Assembly (NCBI GenBank): GCA_013348845.1 | Contig: CP054675.1 | Location: 1,311,501 to 1,375,500 of the forward strand | DNA: 64,000 bases | Reading direction: 5' to 3' | Source of the DNA: Candidatus Tepidiaquacella proteinivora | GTDB lineage: Bacteria; Bacteroidota; Ignavibacteria; Tepidaquicellales; Tepidaquicellaceae | Shown: positions 18,944 through 28,640 of the stretch, piece after piece | Numbering within the stretch: position 1 is the stretch's first letter | How the letters are laid out: each line of letters opens with the position of its first letter | Translations under genes and position numbers: made by a program | The notes under the pieces: generated by a model | The model's database searches: none | What the model saw: only the letters and a program-made list of their open reading frames with translations | What the model was told of the DNA's origin: nothing

Positions 18944-20404
18944 ATGCAAAAAGGTGAAATAATTGAGGTAGAAATAATATCATTAAACTCTGAGGGAGAT
19001 GGTATCGGAAAGTTGCAAGACGGTTATGTAATATTTGTGAAAAATACCTTACCGGGTGATAAAATCAGAACGAAAATACAAAAAAAGAAAAGAAATTATT
19101 TAATAGGTTCAGTTATAGATATAATTGAACCTTCAAAATCAAGAATTAAGCCGACCTGTAAACATTTTGGTATTTGTGGTGGCTGTAAATTTCAGAATTT
19201 AAACTATGAATCACAATTAAAATTTAAATCACAAATAGTTTTAGATTCTTTTACAAAAATTGGTAATTTTTCTAATCTAAATGTTAATAATATTTTAGGC
19301 TCTGATAACATTTATCATTATCGTAATAAAATGGAATTTACTTTTTCTGATGATGTATGGATTGAGGAAAATAAAATTTCTAATCTGGCAACTATAAACG
19401 AAGAACTAACATCAATTTCAGATAATAATGAAAAAAGAAAAAAAATGTTTGGTTTAGGATTGCACATTCCAAATTTTCACTCAAAAATTGTTGATGTAAA
19501 AGAATGTTATCTCCAATCAGAAATTTCTTATAAAATAGTAAATTTTGTCAGGGAATTTTTCAAAAAGAGAAATAAAAGTATATATACTATAAAAACTCAC
19601 ACTGGCTATCTTCGCTTTCTCATTATAAGGCAAAGTTTTAATACAAAAGACATAATGGTAAATCTAATTACTAATGAATATGAAAAAGAATTAATTAATG
19701 AATTCAAGGATGAATTACTGGAGAATTTCACCGATATAACTACAGTTGTGAATTCTATTTCCACCAAGAAGGCACAAGTAGCATTAGGTGAATATGCAGA
19801 AACAATTTGGGGAAATGGACACATAATAGAAATTCTCAACAACGGTATAAGAAATTTAAAGTTCAGAATTTCTCCAAATTCCTTTTTCCAAACAAATACA
19901 AAGCAATGTGAGAAGTTATTTAAAGAGGGGCTTAATTTACTTGATATTAATCAAAATGATTCAGTCCTTGATTTATATTGCGGTGCAGGAGCAATATCGA
20001 TTTTTATTTCAGAATATGTAAAAAAAGTATTTGGGGTAGAATTACTAGAAGATGCTATAAAAGATGCAAAAACTAACGCTAAATTAAATAATATTAATAA
20101 CATAGATTTTATCCAGTCGGATATTAAAGATTTTTTAAAAAGTAACGAAAACTTAGAACAGAATTTTAATATAGTTATTTTGGATCCGCCTCGTTCAGGC
20201 TTACATCCTGATATATGTAAAATACTTTCAGAAACAAATTTCGAAAAAATCTTGTATATAAGTTGTAATCCATCGACACAGGCAAGAGATGTTAAAATTA
20301 TATGTTCAAAAGGAAAATACAAAATTTTGAAACTACAACCGGTTGATATGTTTCCAAATACTATTCATGTTGAAAATATATGTTTACTATCTTCGTTAAA
20401 TTAA
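18944..20404 (+). CDS. rlmD: 23S rRNA (uracil-C5)-methyltransferase, RlmD/RumA family
   Basis: 486 aa SAM-dependent methyltransferase of the TrmA/RumA family. It has an N-terminal TRAM domain, a 4Fe-4S motif (CKHFGICGGCKF, about residues 68-79), and a SAM domain with LDLYCGAGAISIF. The catalytic region is ILDPPRSGLHPDI, then YISCNPSTQARD, including the nucleophilic Cys. The C-terminal VDMFPNTIHVENI is also typical. The expected target is a uridine in 23S rRNA; the exact position is a family inference. Divergent from kdsD across 88 bp. Confidence 0.9.
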   Translation: MQKGEIIEVEIISLNSEGDGIGKLQDGYVIFVKNTLPGDKIRTKIQKKKRNYLIGSVIDIIEPSKSRIKPTCKHFGICGGCKFQNLNYESQLKFKSQIVLDSFTKIGNFSNLNVNNILGSDNIYHYRNKMEFTFSDDVWIEENKISNLATINEELTSISDNNEKRKKMFGLGLHIPNFHSKIVDVKECYLQSEISYKIVNFVREFFKKRNKSIYTIKTHTGYLRFLIIRQSFNTKDIMVNLITNEYEKELINEFKDELLENFTDITTVVNSISTKKAQVALGEYAETIWGNGHIIEILNNGIRNLKFRISPNSFFQTNTKQCEKLFKEGLNLLDINQNDSVLDLYCGAGAISIFISEYVKKVFGVELLEDAIKDAKTNAKLNNINNIDFIQSDIKDFLKSNENLEQNFNIVILDPPRSGLHPDICKILSETNFEKILYISCNPSTQARDVKIICSKGKYKILKLQPVDMFPNTIHVENICLLSSLN

Positions 20405-20451
20405 TATTTTAACATTTATTTTTAATAAAAAATGTGTTATTCTTAAATAAT

Positions 20452-22017
20452 ATGGAAGAAAAATATAACATCTTATGGGTAGATGACGAAATTGACCTTT
20501 TGAAGTCAAATATATTATTTCTGAAGCAAAAAGGATATAATGTGTTTGAAGCTACAAACGGGGAAGACGCAATACAATTAATTAGAGAAAACGATTATGA
20601 TATTATTTTTATGGATGAAATGATGCCAGGAAAAGGAGGCCTTGAAACCCTGTTGGAAATAAAAGAAATAAAGCCATGGCTACCGGTTGTTATGGTAACA
20701 AAAAATGAAACGGAATCATTAATGGAAGAAGCAATTGGGAAGAAAATATCAGACTATTTGATAAAGCCTGTAAATCCAAATCAGCTGCTTCTTGTATGTA
20801 AAAAATTATTAGAATCACAAAAATTAAAAGGGACACAAGTTGCGAAAGATTTTATTAAGGAGTTCAATAATATAAATCAGTTTTTAATGCTCGAACAAAG
20901 TTGGGAGAATTGGATAAATATACATCAGAAATTGACAGAATGGGAAATTATACTGGATGACCATCCCGAACTTGGACTGAAAGAAACAGCATTAGAACAA
21001 AGGAAAGAAATAAATGTAGAGTTCTCTAAATTTGTAGAGAGAAATTACAGAGACTGGGTGAATTCAGAAAAAGACCATCCTGTATTTTCAAATGAGATAA
21101 TTGAAAAATATGTGTTTCCTCTTTTAGAAGATTCTTTATCAGTATTCCTTTTTATTGTCGATTGTATGAGATTAGATCAATGGCTTGTGATGGAAAAATT
21201 CCTTTCTGAATATTACAAAATAACAAAAGATTACTATTATTCAATTTTACCAACAGCTACTCCATATTGCAGAAATGCGATATTCGCTGGTCTATTTCCC
21301 TATGAAATTGAAAAACATTATAGTAATTTGTGGGCTTCAAATGAAGATGATGAAAATTTAAAGAATAATTTTGAGCGGGAATTTCTGTTAAAACTCATTC
21401 ATCGCAAAAGGATAAAATTAAGAAATGAACCGCGTTATACAAAAATTATGGATTCTGATTTCAGCAGAAATATAGAAAACAAAATTTTATCATTTACATC
21501 AAGTCATTTAAACACAATTGTAATTAACTTCGTTGATATGATTGCCCACTCAAGAAGTGACACTGCTATATTGAAGGAAATTGCTCCTGATGAATCAGCT
21601 TACAGATCCTTAACCGCTTCCTGGTTTGAGCATTCTTCATTCTTCGGTATGCTAAGAAAATTATCTACTCAGAGAAAGATAAAAATTATTATAACTACTG
21701 ACCATGGCAGTATTAGATGTTTACATGGCGTAAAAGCTTTTGGTGATAGAGAATCAGCCCCGAATTTACGATACAAATATGGGAAAAATGTAAAAGCTGA
21801 CCCAAGACATTCATTATATATAAATCATCCTGCTGATTATAAATTTCCAATTAGAAATGGATTAGTTAATTATATAGTTGCAAAAGAAGATTTTTACTTT
21901 GTATATCCAACTGATTATCACAAATTTTTAAATCAATACAATGACACATTCCAGCATGGAGGCATTTCAACAGAAGAAATGATTTTACCAATAATTACTT
22001 TAGAACCAAAAATATAA
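20452..22017 (+). CDS. porX: PorX-like response regulator with alkaline-phosphatase-type domain
   Basis: About 521 aa. The N-terminal receiver (YNILWVDDEIDL; phospho-acceptor in FMDEMMPG) is followed by a helical linker and a PglZ/alkaline-phosphatase-superfamily effector domain (VDCMRLDQW, TPYCRNAIFAG, NFVDMIAHSRSD, TTDHGSIRCLHG). This is the architecture of PorX, the regulator of the type IX secretion system. Two T9SS cargo proteins in this window fit that role. The ATG at 20452 is preferred over an upstream in-frame GTG (20434), since MEEKYNILWVDDE matches a normal receiver start. No PorY histidine kinase is adjacent. Confidence 0.9.
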   Translation: MEEKYNILWVDDEIDLLKSNILFLKQKGYNVFEATNGEDAIQLIRENDYDIIFMDEMMPGKGGLETLLEIKEIKPWLPVVMVTKNETESLMEEAIGKKISDYLIKPVNPNQLLLVCKKLLESQKLKGTQVAKDFIKEFNNINQFLMLEQSWENWINIHQKLTEWEIILDDHPELGLKETALEQRKEINVEFSKFVERNYRDWVNSEKDHPVFSNEIIEKYVFPLLEDSLSVFLFIVDCMRLDQWLVMEKFLSEYYKITKDYYYSILPTATPYCRNAIFAGLFPYEIEKHYSNLWASNEDDENLKNNFEREFLLKLIHRKRIKLRNEPRYTKIMDSDFSRNIENKILSFTSSHLNTIVINFVDMIAHSRSDTAILKEIAPDESAYRSLTASWFEHSSFFGMLRKLSTQRKIKIIITTDHGSIRCLHGVKAFGDRESAPNLRYKYGKNVKADPRHSLYINHPADYKFPIRNGLVNYIVAKEDFYFVYPTDYHKFLNQYNDTFQHGGISTEEMILPIITLEPKI

Positions 22018-22020
22018 ACA

Positions 22021-22458
22021 TTGCAAATTATCATAACTAAATCTGCTGATGAAACACATCTGGTTGGAAAAAATTATGCAAAAGAAAATATCAGGACGAA
22101 TAATATAATAGGTTTATATGGACCACTTGGAAGTGGTAAAACAGTTTTTACAAAAGGTATCGCATCATACTTCAATGTAAAAGATATAGTTAATAGTCCA
22201 ACTTTTATAATATCAAATGAATATAAAGGAATTGACCCAATAAATAATAAAGAAGTTACAATAATCCATTTTGATTTTTACAGAATTAATAAAACGGATG
22301 AATTATATTCAATTGGATTTCAGGAATATTTTAACAGGAAAAATTCAATTTTTATAATTGAATGGCCTGAATTAGCAGAAGAATTCATTGGAAAAAAAAT
22401 TAAAAAAGTAGAATTTTTATATGGAAAAACAAAAAATCAAAGGATTATCAAATATTAA
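22021..22458 (+). CDS. tsaE: tRNA threonylcarbamoyladenosine biosynthesis ATPase TsaE
   Basis: 145 aa P-loop ATPase needed for t6A37 modification of ANN-decoding tRNAs with TsaB, TsaC and TsaD. Walker A is LYGPLGSGKTVFTKGIA; VNSPTFIISNEY and HFDFYRI follow, and IIEWPE is near the C-terminus. It starts with TTG at 22021, 3 bases after the porX stop. tsaB is the next gene, so this is a t6A sub-operon. Confidence 0.93.
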   Translation: MQIIITKSADETHLVGKNYAKENIRTNNIIGLYGPLGSGKTVFTKGIASYFNVKDIVNSPTFIISNEYKGIDPINNKEVTIIHFDFYRINKTDELYSIGFQEYFNRKNSIFIIEWPELAEEFIGKKIKKVEFLYGKTKNQRIIKY

Positions 22459-22494
22459 AATTATTCATTATTTTCATATCATTAATTATTTATT

Positions 22495-23151
22495 TTGAAT
22501 ATTTTATTATTAAATACATCAACAAATAAAATAGAGTTTGGCTATTTTGAAAATACACAGGTTATTTTTGAAAAATCATTAGAGAACGAATTTAACGCAG
22601 ATATTCTTAACTATTTGTTACTTGACAGTTTTAAAAATAATGGGAAAAAAATTAAAAATGTTGAAGCAGTCAGTATTGTTAATGGTCCAGGTTCATTTAC
22701 AGGACTCAGAGTTGGTTCAGCAATAGCAAAAGGTATCTGTGCAGTAACAAATTCATTACTTATTGAAATTAATGCTTTAGATTTAATTTGTAATAAATAT
22801 AAGGATAAATTGGATAGAAAAATGACCGTAGTGCCTTTAATACCAGCTAATACAAAAGAAATGGAATTTTATTACGCTGAATATTTAATTGAAAATAAAA
22901 AAATGAATAGGATAAGTGACTATAAAATTGATATTTTTGATAATATTTTTAGTGAAGAAAGTTTTTTTTTAATTAATGAAAAAGTAAAGTATAATTTTTC
23001 TAAAAATACAGAAATTATTAATTTAGAAAATATAAGTAATATAAAATCTCAATTTGAACTTACAGAATTGAAAATATCAAATAAAGAAATATCAGATTAT
23101 AAAACATCGGAACCGTTTTATATAAAAAAATTTACACCATTAAAAAAATAA
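22495..23151 (+). CDS. tsaB: tRNA threonylcarbamoyladenosine biosynthesis protein TsaB
   Basis: 218 aa ASKHA-fold partner of TsaD. It begins NILLLNTSTNKIEFGYF and carries the family signature VNGPGSFTGLRVGSAIAKGI. The C-terminal half is short and divergent, rich in Asn/Lys/Glu, as expected for this AT-rich genome. TTG start at 22495. It lies 36 bp downstream of tsaE and 24 bp upstream of accD. Confidence 0.9.
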   Translation: MNILLLNTSTNKIEFGYFENTQVIFEKSLENEFNADILNYLLLDSFKNNGKKIKNVEAVSIVNGPGSFTGLRVGSAIAKGICAVTNSLLIEINALDLICNKYKDKLDRKMTVVPLIPANTKEMEFYYAEYLIENKKMNRISDYKIDIFDNIFSEESFFLINEKVKYNFSKNTEIINLENISNIKSQFELTELKISNKEISDYKTSEPFYIKKFTPLKK

Positions 23152-23175
23152 TTTCAGAATTTAAATTTTTAAAAT

Positions 23176-24018
23176 ATGGCATGGTTTAAAAGGGAAAAAG
23201 AAAATATAACTACAGATAAACCGAAACAGGATTTACCAGATGGGATGTGGATTAAGTGCGAAGAATGCGGAGAACTAATCCATAAAAAACAATGGGAAGC
23301 AAATAAATATGTATGTTTTAAATGTGATTACCACTTTAAAATCGGAAGCGAAGAATATATTAAAATTATACTGGATGAAAATACTTTCCAAGAAATGGAT
23401 AGAGAAATGCGTTCTGTTGACCCTTTAAATTTTGTTGACTCAAAACCTTACAAACAAAGAATAGAAGAACAAATCGAAAAAACAAAATTGTTCGATGCTA
23501 TTAGAACAGGTACAGGTAAAATAAATAATATTGATGTTGTCTTTTGTTGTATGGATTTTAAATTTATCGGTGGAAGTATGGGAAGTGTTGTTGGAGAAAA
23601 AATTGCAAGGGCAATTGATAAAAGCATAGAAACAAGATTTCCGTTAATAATAATATCTGCAAGTGGAGGTGCACGAATGATGGAAGGTGCGTTATCTTTG
23701 ATGCAGTTAGCAAAAACAAGTTCAAGATTAGCAAAACTTGCAGAAGAAAAAATTCCATACATTTCTGTAATGACTAACCCAACTACCGGAGGAACAACCG
23801 CATCTTATGCTATGCTTGGCGATGTAAATCTTGCAGAACCGAATGCTCTTATTGGGTTTGCCGGTCCACGGGTAATAAGACAGGCAACAGGGAAAGATTT
23901 ACCAAAAGGTTTCCAGAGATCTGAATTCTTATTGGAACATGGCTTTGTAGATAAAATAGTCCACAGAAAAGATTTAAGAGAAACATTAACAAAATTATTA
24001 ATTCACTTTGCTAATTAA
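23176..24018 (+). CDS. accD: Acetyl-CoA carboxylase carboxyltransferase beta subunit
   Basis: 280 aa, transfers carboxyl from carboxybiotin to acetyl-CoA in the first step of fatty-acid synthesis. An N-terminal four-Cys zinc ribbon (Cys28, Cys31, Cys47, Cys50) is followed by the crotonase-fold carboxyltransferase core (SASGGARMMEGALSLMQLAK, NPTTGGTTASYAMLGDVN, GFAGPRVI). Full family length. accA is not in the window. Confidence 0.96.
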   Translation: MAWFKREKENITTDKPKQDLPDGMWIKCEECGELIHKKQWEANKYVCFKCDYHFKIGSEEYIKIILDENTFQEMDREMRSVDPLNFVDSKPYKQRIEEQIEKTKLFDAIRTGTGKINNIDVVFCCMDFKFIGGSMGSVVGEKIARAIDKSIETRFPLIIISASGGARMMEGALSLMQLAKTSSRLAKLAEEKIPYISVMTNPTTGGTTASYAMLGDVNLAEPNALIGFAGPRVIRQATGKDLPKGFQRSEFLLEHGFVDKIVHRKDLRETLTKLLIHFAN

Positions 24019-24043
24019 TTTTAATTAACTAAAATAATAGTCC

Positions 24044-24910
24044 TTGAAAGTAATAAAAGATATTAAAGCCCTGCAAAATATTTCAGATTATTTCAGGGCA
24101 ACAATCAAAACTATAGGATTCGTCCCAACGATGGGATACTTACACGATGGACATACCTCATTGCTTCAAAAAGCAAGAATGGATTCCGAAGTTGTTGTTG
24201 TAAGTATATTTGTGAATCCAACTCAGTTTTTACCTCATGAGGACTATAATGAATATCCAAGAGATTTTTTAAGAGATTATCATATTTGTAAAAATTATGG
24301 AGTAGATTACATTTTTTACCCAGATATGAAAAGCGTTTATCCTGATGACTTTCTGACTGAGGTTCGTGTTAAAGAAATTTCTGACAGACTTGAAGGTATT
24401 TACAGACCCGGACACTTTGTGGGAGTTACAACTATTGTTACAAAACTAATTAATATTGTAAAGCCACATTATATTTATCTTGGACAAAAAGATGCACAGC
24501 AATCAATAATACTTAAAAAAATGTGCGAAGACCTTAATATTGACACTGAAATAAAAATATGTCCAACCATTAGAGAAAAAACAGGATTGGCTTTAAGTTC
24601 AAGAAATATTTATCTCACAGATGAACAAAAGACAGAAGCAACGGTTTTATATGAAGCATTAAATGAAGGTAAAAAAATGATTCTTGACTATAAAGTTGTT
24701 GATACTGATTCAGTAAAAAAATATGTTTCAAACTACATAGCAAGAAAATCAAAGAACATAAAGTTACAATATTTCGCTATAACTGATAGTTATCTTATGA
24801 ATGAAATTGAAAATCTTAAAAATTATAAAGGTGATGTTGTATTATCTCTTGCTGCCTTTATTGGTAAAACGAGACTGATTGATAATATTTTTTTCAATTA
24901 TACTAATTAA
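24044..24910 (+). CDS. panC: Pantoate--beta-alanine ligase
   Basis: 288 aa ATP-dependent ligase forming pantothenate from pantoate and beta-alanine. Nucleotidyltransferase motifs are [17 protein letters not shown] (HIGH-like DGH), [27 protein letters not shown] and the KMSKS-like [12 protein letters not shown] start at 24044. panD, which supplies beta-alanine, follows 20 bp downstream, so two consecutive steps of coenzyme A precursor synthesis are paired. Confidence 0.95.
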   Translation: MKVIKDIKALQNISDYFRATIKTIGFVPTMGYLHDGHTSLLQKARMDSEVVVVSIFVNPTQFLPHEDYNEYPRDFLRDYHICKNYGVDYIFYPDMKSVYPDDFLTEVRVKEISDRLEGIYRPGHFVGVTTIVTKLINIVKPHYIYLGQKDAQQSIILKKMCEDLNIDTEIKICPTIREKTGLALSSRNIYLTDEQKTEATVLYEALNEGKKMILDYKVVDTDSVKKYVSNYIARKSKNIKLQYFAITDSYLMNEIENLKNYKGDVVLSLAAFIGKTRLIDNIFFNYTN

Positions 24911-24930
24911 AGATTAAAGTTATTGCTCCT

Positions 24931-25290
24931 ATGCAAAGAGAAATGTTAAAATCTAAAATTCACAGAGCAACAGTAACTCAGGCAGAACTCAATTATGAAG
25001 GTTCACTAACGGTTGATATTGCTTTACTCGAAGCTGCAGACATTAAACAATTTGAAAAAGTGCAGGTGGTTAATTTGAATAATGGTAACAGATTTGAAAC
25101 TTATACAATACCTGGTAGAAAAAATAGCGGGATTATTTGCTTAAACGGACCAGCTGCAAGACTCGGGAATGTTGGAGATGAGATAATAATAATTACTTAC
25201 TGTCAATATACAGAAGAAGAGTTAAAGAAACATAAACCAAAAACTATATACGTAGATAAAAAAAATAGGATAAAGAAAATTAAAATATAA
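24931..25290 (+). CDS. panD: Aspartate 1-decarboxylase (pyruvoyl-dependent)
   Basis: 119 aa proenzyme that self-cleaves between Gly24 and Ser25 (NYEGSLTVD) to make the pyruvoyl cofactor and decarboxylates aspartate to beta-alanine. [40 protein letters not shown] and GDEIIIITY match the family throughout. The length is typical. Coupled to panC. Confidence 0.96.
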   Translation: MQREMLKSKIHRATVTQAELNYEGSLTVDIALLEAADIKQFEKVQVVNLNNGNRFETYTIPGRKNSGIICLNGPAARLGNVGDEIIIITYCQYTEEELKKHKPKTIYVDKKNRIKKIKI

Positions 25291-25295
25291 TATTA

Positions 25296-26054
25296 TTGCT
25301 TGCCACAATAATACTCGCTGCCGGTAAAGGTAAGCGGATGAAAAATCCTCATAAAGCCAAAGTAATGTACACTCTGAGGGGGAAGCCCTTAATATCTTAT
25401 GTTATTGATTTATCATTAAAAATAGAAAGTGATAAAATTATAATTATTGTAGGCCATCAAAGAGAAAGTGTTATTAATTTCATATCTAAGGAATATAATT
25501 CTGAAAAAATTCATTTTGCAATTCAGGAGGAGCAATTAGGTACTGGACACGCTGTTATGCAAACCTACCCCCAGCTCAAAGATTTTGATGGTAATGTGTT
25601 AATACTCTCCGGTGATGTACCCTTACTAAAAATAAAAACAATAAAAGAATTTATAAGTTATCACAATAAAAACAGCTTTGATGCTTCTTTAATTTCCGCT
25701 AAGTTAGATAATCCATTTGGTTATGGAAGAATAATAAGGAATGCATTAAATGAGTTTATATCTATAAAAGAAGAGAAAGATGCAACAGAAGAAGAAAGGA
25801 AGACAGATGAAATTAACAGCGGAATATATATAGTAAAAAGTAAGTTACTTTTTGAAGCATTAAAGATATTAAAACCTGATAATGCTCAAAAAGAATATTA
25901 CCTTACAGATATATTCGAATATTTTATCCAAAATAATCATAAGATTGGAGCATTTCTTATTGAAGACCAGAAAGAAATATTAGGGATTAACACAATACAA
26001 CAACTTCAAGATTTAGAAAACTTATATGTTAACTCAAATGACAATGAAGAATAA
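25296..26054 (+). CDS. Sugar nucleotidyltransferase, GlmU pyrophosphorylase-domain type
   Basis: 252 aa. This is the N-terminal uridylyltransferase half of GlmU: TIILAAGKGKRMKNPHKAKV, IQEEQLGTGHAVMQT, ILSGDVPLL, GYGRIIRN, EINSGIYIV and EYYLTD. The left-handed beta-helix acetyltransferase half of bifunctional GlmU (total about 450 aa) is missing. The protein should make UDP-GlcNAc from GlcNAc-1-P and UTP, with acetylation done elsewhere. TTG start at 25296, 6 bp after panD. Its end overlaps glmM, the preceding pathway enzyme, which supports the GlmU-like substrate. Confidence 0.85.
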   Translation: MLATIILAAGKGKRMKNPHKAKVMYTLRGKPLISYVIDLSLKIESDKIIIIVGHQRESVINFISKEYNSEKIHFAIQEEQLGTGHAVMQTYPQLKDFDGNVLILSGDVPLLKIKTIKEFISYHNKNSFDASLISAKLDNPFGYGRIIRNALNEFISIKEEKDATEEERKTDEINSGIYIVKSKLLFEALKILKPDNAQKEYYLTDIFEYFIQNNHKIGAFLIEDQKEILGINTIQQLQDLENLYVNSNDNEE

Positions 26055-27372
26055 AAAATTAATTGTTTCTGTTTCCGGGATAAGAGGAATTTTAGGAGAA
26101 ACACTAACGCCACAGGAAATAATAAGATATGTATCTGCATTCGCTGAATTTATGAAACGTAATTACAAAAATAAAAATGTAATTATTGGAAGAGATGGCA
26201 GAAAAAACGGAGAAATAATTTATTCACTTATTATTTCCACGCTTGCTATGTATGGATTCAAGGTTTATTTTATCGGAGTAGCTCCTACACCAACAATCCA
26301 AATCGCTACTTCTGAGACAAATTGTACAGGTGGGATTTCTGTAACAGCTTCCCATAATCCACAAAACTGGAATGGATTAAAATTCCTTAATCCTGATGGA
26401 ACATTTATTGATGTTAAAATAACAAATAAAATAAAAAGGCTTGCTGAAAAAAATATATTCAAATTTGCGAATGTTAATAACATTACATCTCCAATCCCAT
26501 CTTATAACTGGATATATAAACATATAGAGAAAGCTTTATCCCTTAAATATATCAATCCTAAGATTATTAAGAAAAGAAAATTTAAAATTGTTGTTGATGC
26601 AGTGAATTCCTCTGGTTCAATAATTATGCCATTATTCTTAAAGGAATTAGGTTGTGAAGTCATAAATTTATATTGTGATTGCAGTGGTATTTTTCCACAC
26701 CAACCAGAACCATTACCTAAGAATTTAAAATCTCTTTCTAATGCAGTTTTAAAGTATAAAGCTGATTTAGGAGTTGCTGTTGACCCTGATGCAGATAGAT
26801 TAGTATTAATAACGGATAATGGAAAACCTTTCGGGGAAGAAAATACAATTGCAACCGTAATTAATTTCATTCTCAGAAAAAATAAAGGTGGAAATGTAAC
26901 TGTTAACTTATCTACAACAAGAGCAGTTGAAGATATTGCAAAAAAATATAATTCAAAAGTTTTTAGAACCCCGGTAGGAGAAATAAATGTGGTAAATGAA
27001 ATGAAGCGTAATAATTCAATTTGTGGTGGTGAAGGTAGTGGTGGAGTTATTATACCAGATTTTTTAGGCGGTCATTATGGTAGAGATTCATTATTTGGAA
27101 TTGTAATCATTTTGCAGGAACTTGCCGAAATGAACAAAAAAATCTCAGAATATAAGATGACACTTCCCTCTTATAAAATTGTAAAGACGAAATTGGATAA
27201 TGTCAAAAACCCTGACTCCTTTTTAGACAACATAATAAAAAGTGCAAAGAATAAAGATTGCAAAATAACAACAATTGATGGAGTAAAGCTTGATTTTCCG
27301 GATTATTGGATACATTACCGAAAATCAAATACAGAACCAATAATTAGAATAATAAAAGAGTTTAAAATATAA
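26044..27372 (+). CDS. glmM: Phosphoglucosamine mutase-type phosphohexomutase
   Basis: About 442 aa alpha-D-phosphohexomutase. The active-site phosphoserine loop is SVTASHNPQNWNGLKF, the metal loop GVAVDPDADRLVLI, the sugar loop GGEGSGGVI and the phosphate-binding end RKSNTEPIIRI. Overlap with the GlmU-type gene points to glucosamine-6-P to glucosamine-1-P. Three candidate ATGs (26026, 26038, 26044) lie in the overlap; 26044 gives MKNKKLIVSVSGIRG, the best family match. A phosphomannomutase activity is an alternative. Confidence 0.87.
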   Translation: MKNKKLIVSVSGIRGILGETLTPQEIIRYVSAFAEFMKRNYKNKNVIIGRDGRKNGEIIYSLIISTLAMYGFKVYFIGVAPTPTIQIATSETNCTGGISVTASHNPQNWNGLKFLNPDGTFIDVKITNKIKRLAEKNIFKFANVNNITSPIPSYNWIYKHIEKALSLKYINPKIIKKRKFKIVVDAVNSSGSIIMPLFLKELGCEVINLYCDCSGIFPHQPEPLPKNLKSLSNAVLKYKADLGVAVDPDADRLVLITDNGKPFGEENTIATVINFILRKNKGGNVTVNLSTTRAVEDIAKKYNSKVFRTPVGEINVVNEMKRNNSICGGEGSGGVIIPDFLGGHYGRDSLFGIVIILQELAEMNKKISEYKMTLPSYKIVKTKLDNVKNPDSFLDNIIKSAKNKDCKITTIDGVKLDFPDYWIHYRKSNTEPIIRIIKEFKI

Positions 27373-28637
27373 TGTTCACACTAATAAAGAATATAACCAA
27401 TCTAATAACCTGTAAAGATTCTGCAAAAAAACCAAAAAAAGGTAAAGAACAAAATAAAATTGATTTAATAAATGATGGATTTGTAGTTTATAATCGGAAA
27501 GGGATTTTTTGCGTAGGGAAAATGATTGAACTAAATAAAATACTAAAGAAGGAAAAAATTATATTAACTGATGAAATTGATGCAAAAGGAAAGGTTGTAA
27601 TGCCAGGTTTTGTTGACACTCATACACACTTTGTATTTGCCGGCTCACGCTCAGATGAATATGAAATGCGTATAAGAGGCTTTACCTATGAAGAAATCGC
27701 ATCAAAAGGTGGAGGAATTAGAGTTACTGTAAATGCCGTCAGGAATATATCAAAAGAAGAATTGGAAAAAATTACAATAAAGCGATTAAAACGATTTATA
27801 GAATATGGGACTACTACAATTGAAGGGAAATCTGGCTATGGATTGGATTTAGATAATGAAATCAAAATCCTTGAAGTTATAAAATCATTAAATAAAAATA
27901 ATCCATACTTTTTAGATTTATTCCCAACATTTTTAGGTGCACATTCTATTCCCAGTAATAAAACCAAAAAGGAATATATAAATGAAATTTGCAATGAAAT
28001 GATCCCAGAAATTTCGCGGAGAAAACTTGCAATGTTTATCGATGTATTTTGTGAAAAGGATTATTTCTCCCCTAAAGAAACAGATAAAATTCTCTATACA
28101 GGTAGAAAATTCGGGCTAATTCCAAAAGTTCACACTGATCAATTTAATTCTATTGGTGGAATTAAAGTTGCATTAAAAAACAATGCCGTTTCTGTTGATC
28201 ATCTGGAAGTATTAACACATAGAGATATAAAACTTTTATCTTCAGCTAAACACAACATCATAGCAACATTATTACCAGGAGTATCTTATTTTCTCGATAT
28301 TCCTTACCCACCAGCAAGGAAGTTAATTGAGCATAATGTACCAGTCGCTCTGGCAACAGATTTTAACCCAGGTAGTTGCATGACTGAAAATATTCAAATT
28401 ATTATGTCATTAGCATCTATAAAAATGAAAATGTCAATTGAGGAGATAATCAATGCCGTAACTATTAATGCTGCATATGCGATAAAATACAATAACTATA
28501 TAGGAAGCATTGAGAAAGGAAAACAAGCAGACATCATAATTTTCGATACCCCTTCTTATAAAGATATTATATATAACTTCGGAACTAATCAAATAAAAAC
28601 TGTAATAAAGAAAGGGAATATAATCTTAGAAAGATAA
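27372..28637 (+). CDS. hutI: Imidazolonepropionase
   Basis: 421 aa amidohydrolase of histidine degradation, hydrolysing imidazolone-5-propionate to N-formimino-L-glutamate. It has the metal site VDTHTHFVFAGSR (His84, His86), EGKSGYGLDLDNE, PTFLGAHSIP, KVHTDQF, SVDHLE and LATDFNPGSCMTEN, all characteristic. The ATG overlaps the glmM stop (TAATG). Other hut genes are not in the window, so its place after glmM is probably an opportunistic operon extension. Confidence 0.94.
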   Translation: MFTLIKNITNLITCKDSAKKPKKGKEQNKIDLINDGFVVYNRKGIFCVGKMIELNKILKKEKIILTDEIDAKGKVVMPGFVDTHTHFVFAGSRSDEYEMRIRGFTYEEIASKGGGIRVTVNAVRNISKEELEKITIKRLKRFIEYGTTTIEGKSGYGLDLDNEIKILEVIKSLNKNNPYFLDLFPTFLGAHSIPSNKTKKEYINEICNEMIPEISRRKLAMFIDVFCEKDYFSPKETDKILYTGRKFGLIPKVHTDQFNSIGGIKVALKNNAVSVDHLEVLTHRDIKLLSSAKHNIIATLLPGVSYFLDIPYPPARKLIEHNVPVALATDFNPGSCMTENIQIIMSLASIKMKMSIEEIINAVTINAAYAIKYNNYIGSIEKGKQADIIIFDTPSYKDIIYNFGTNQIKTVIKKGNIILER

Positions 28638-28640
28638 GTT

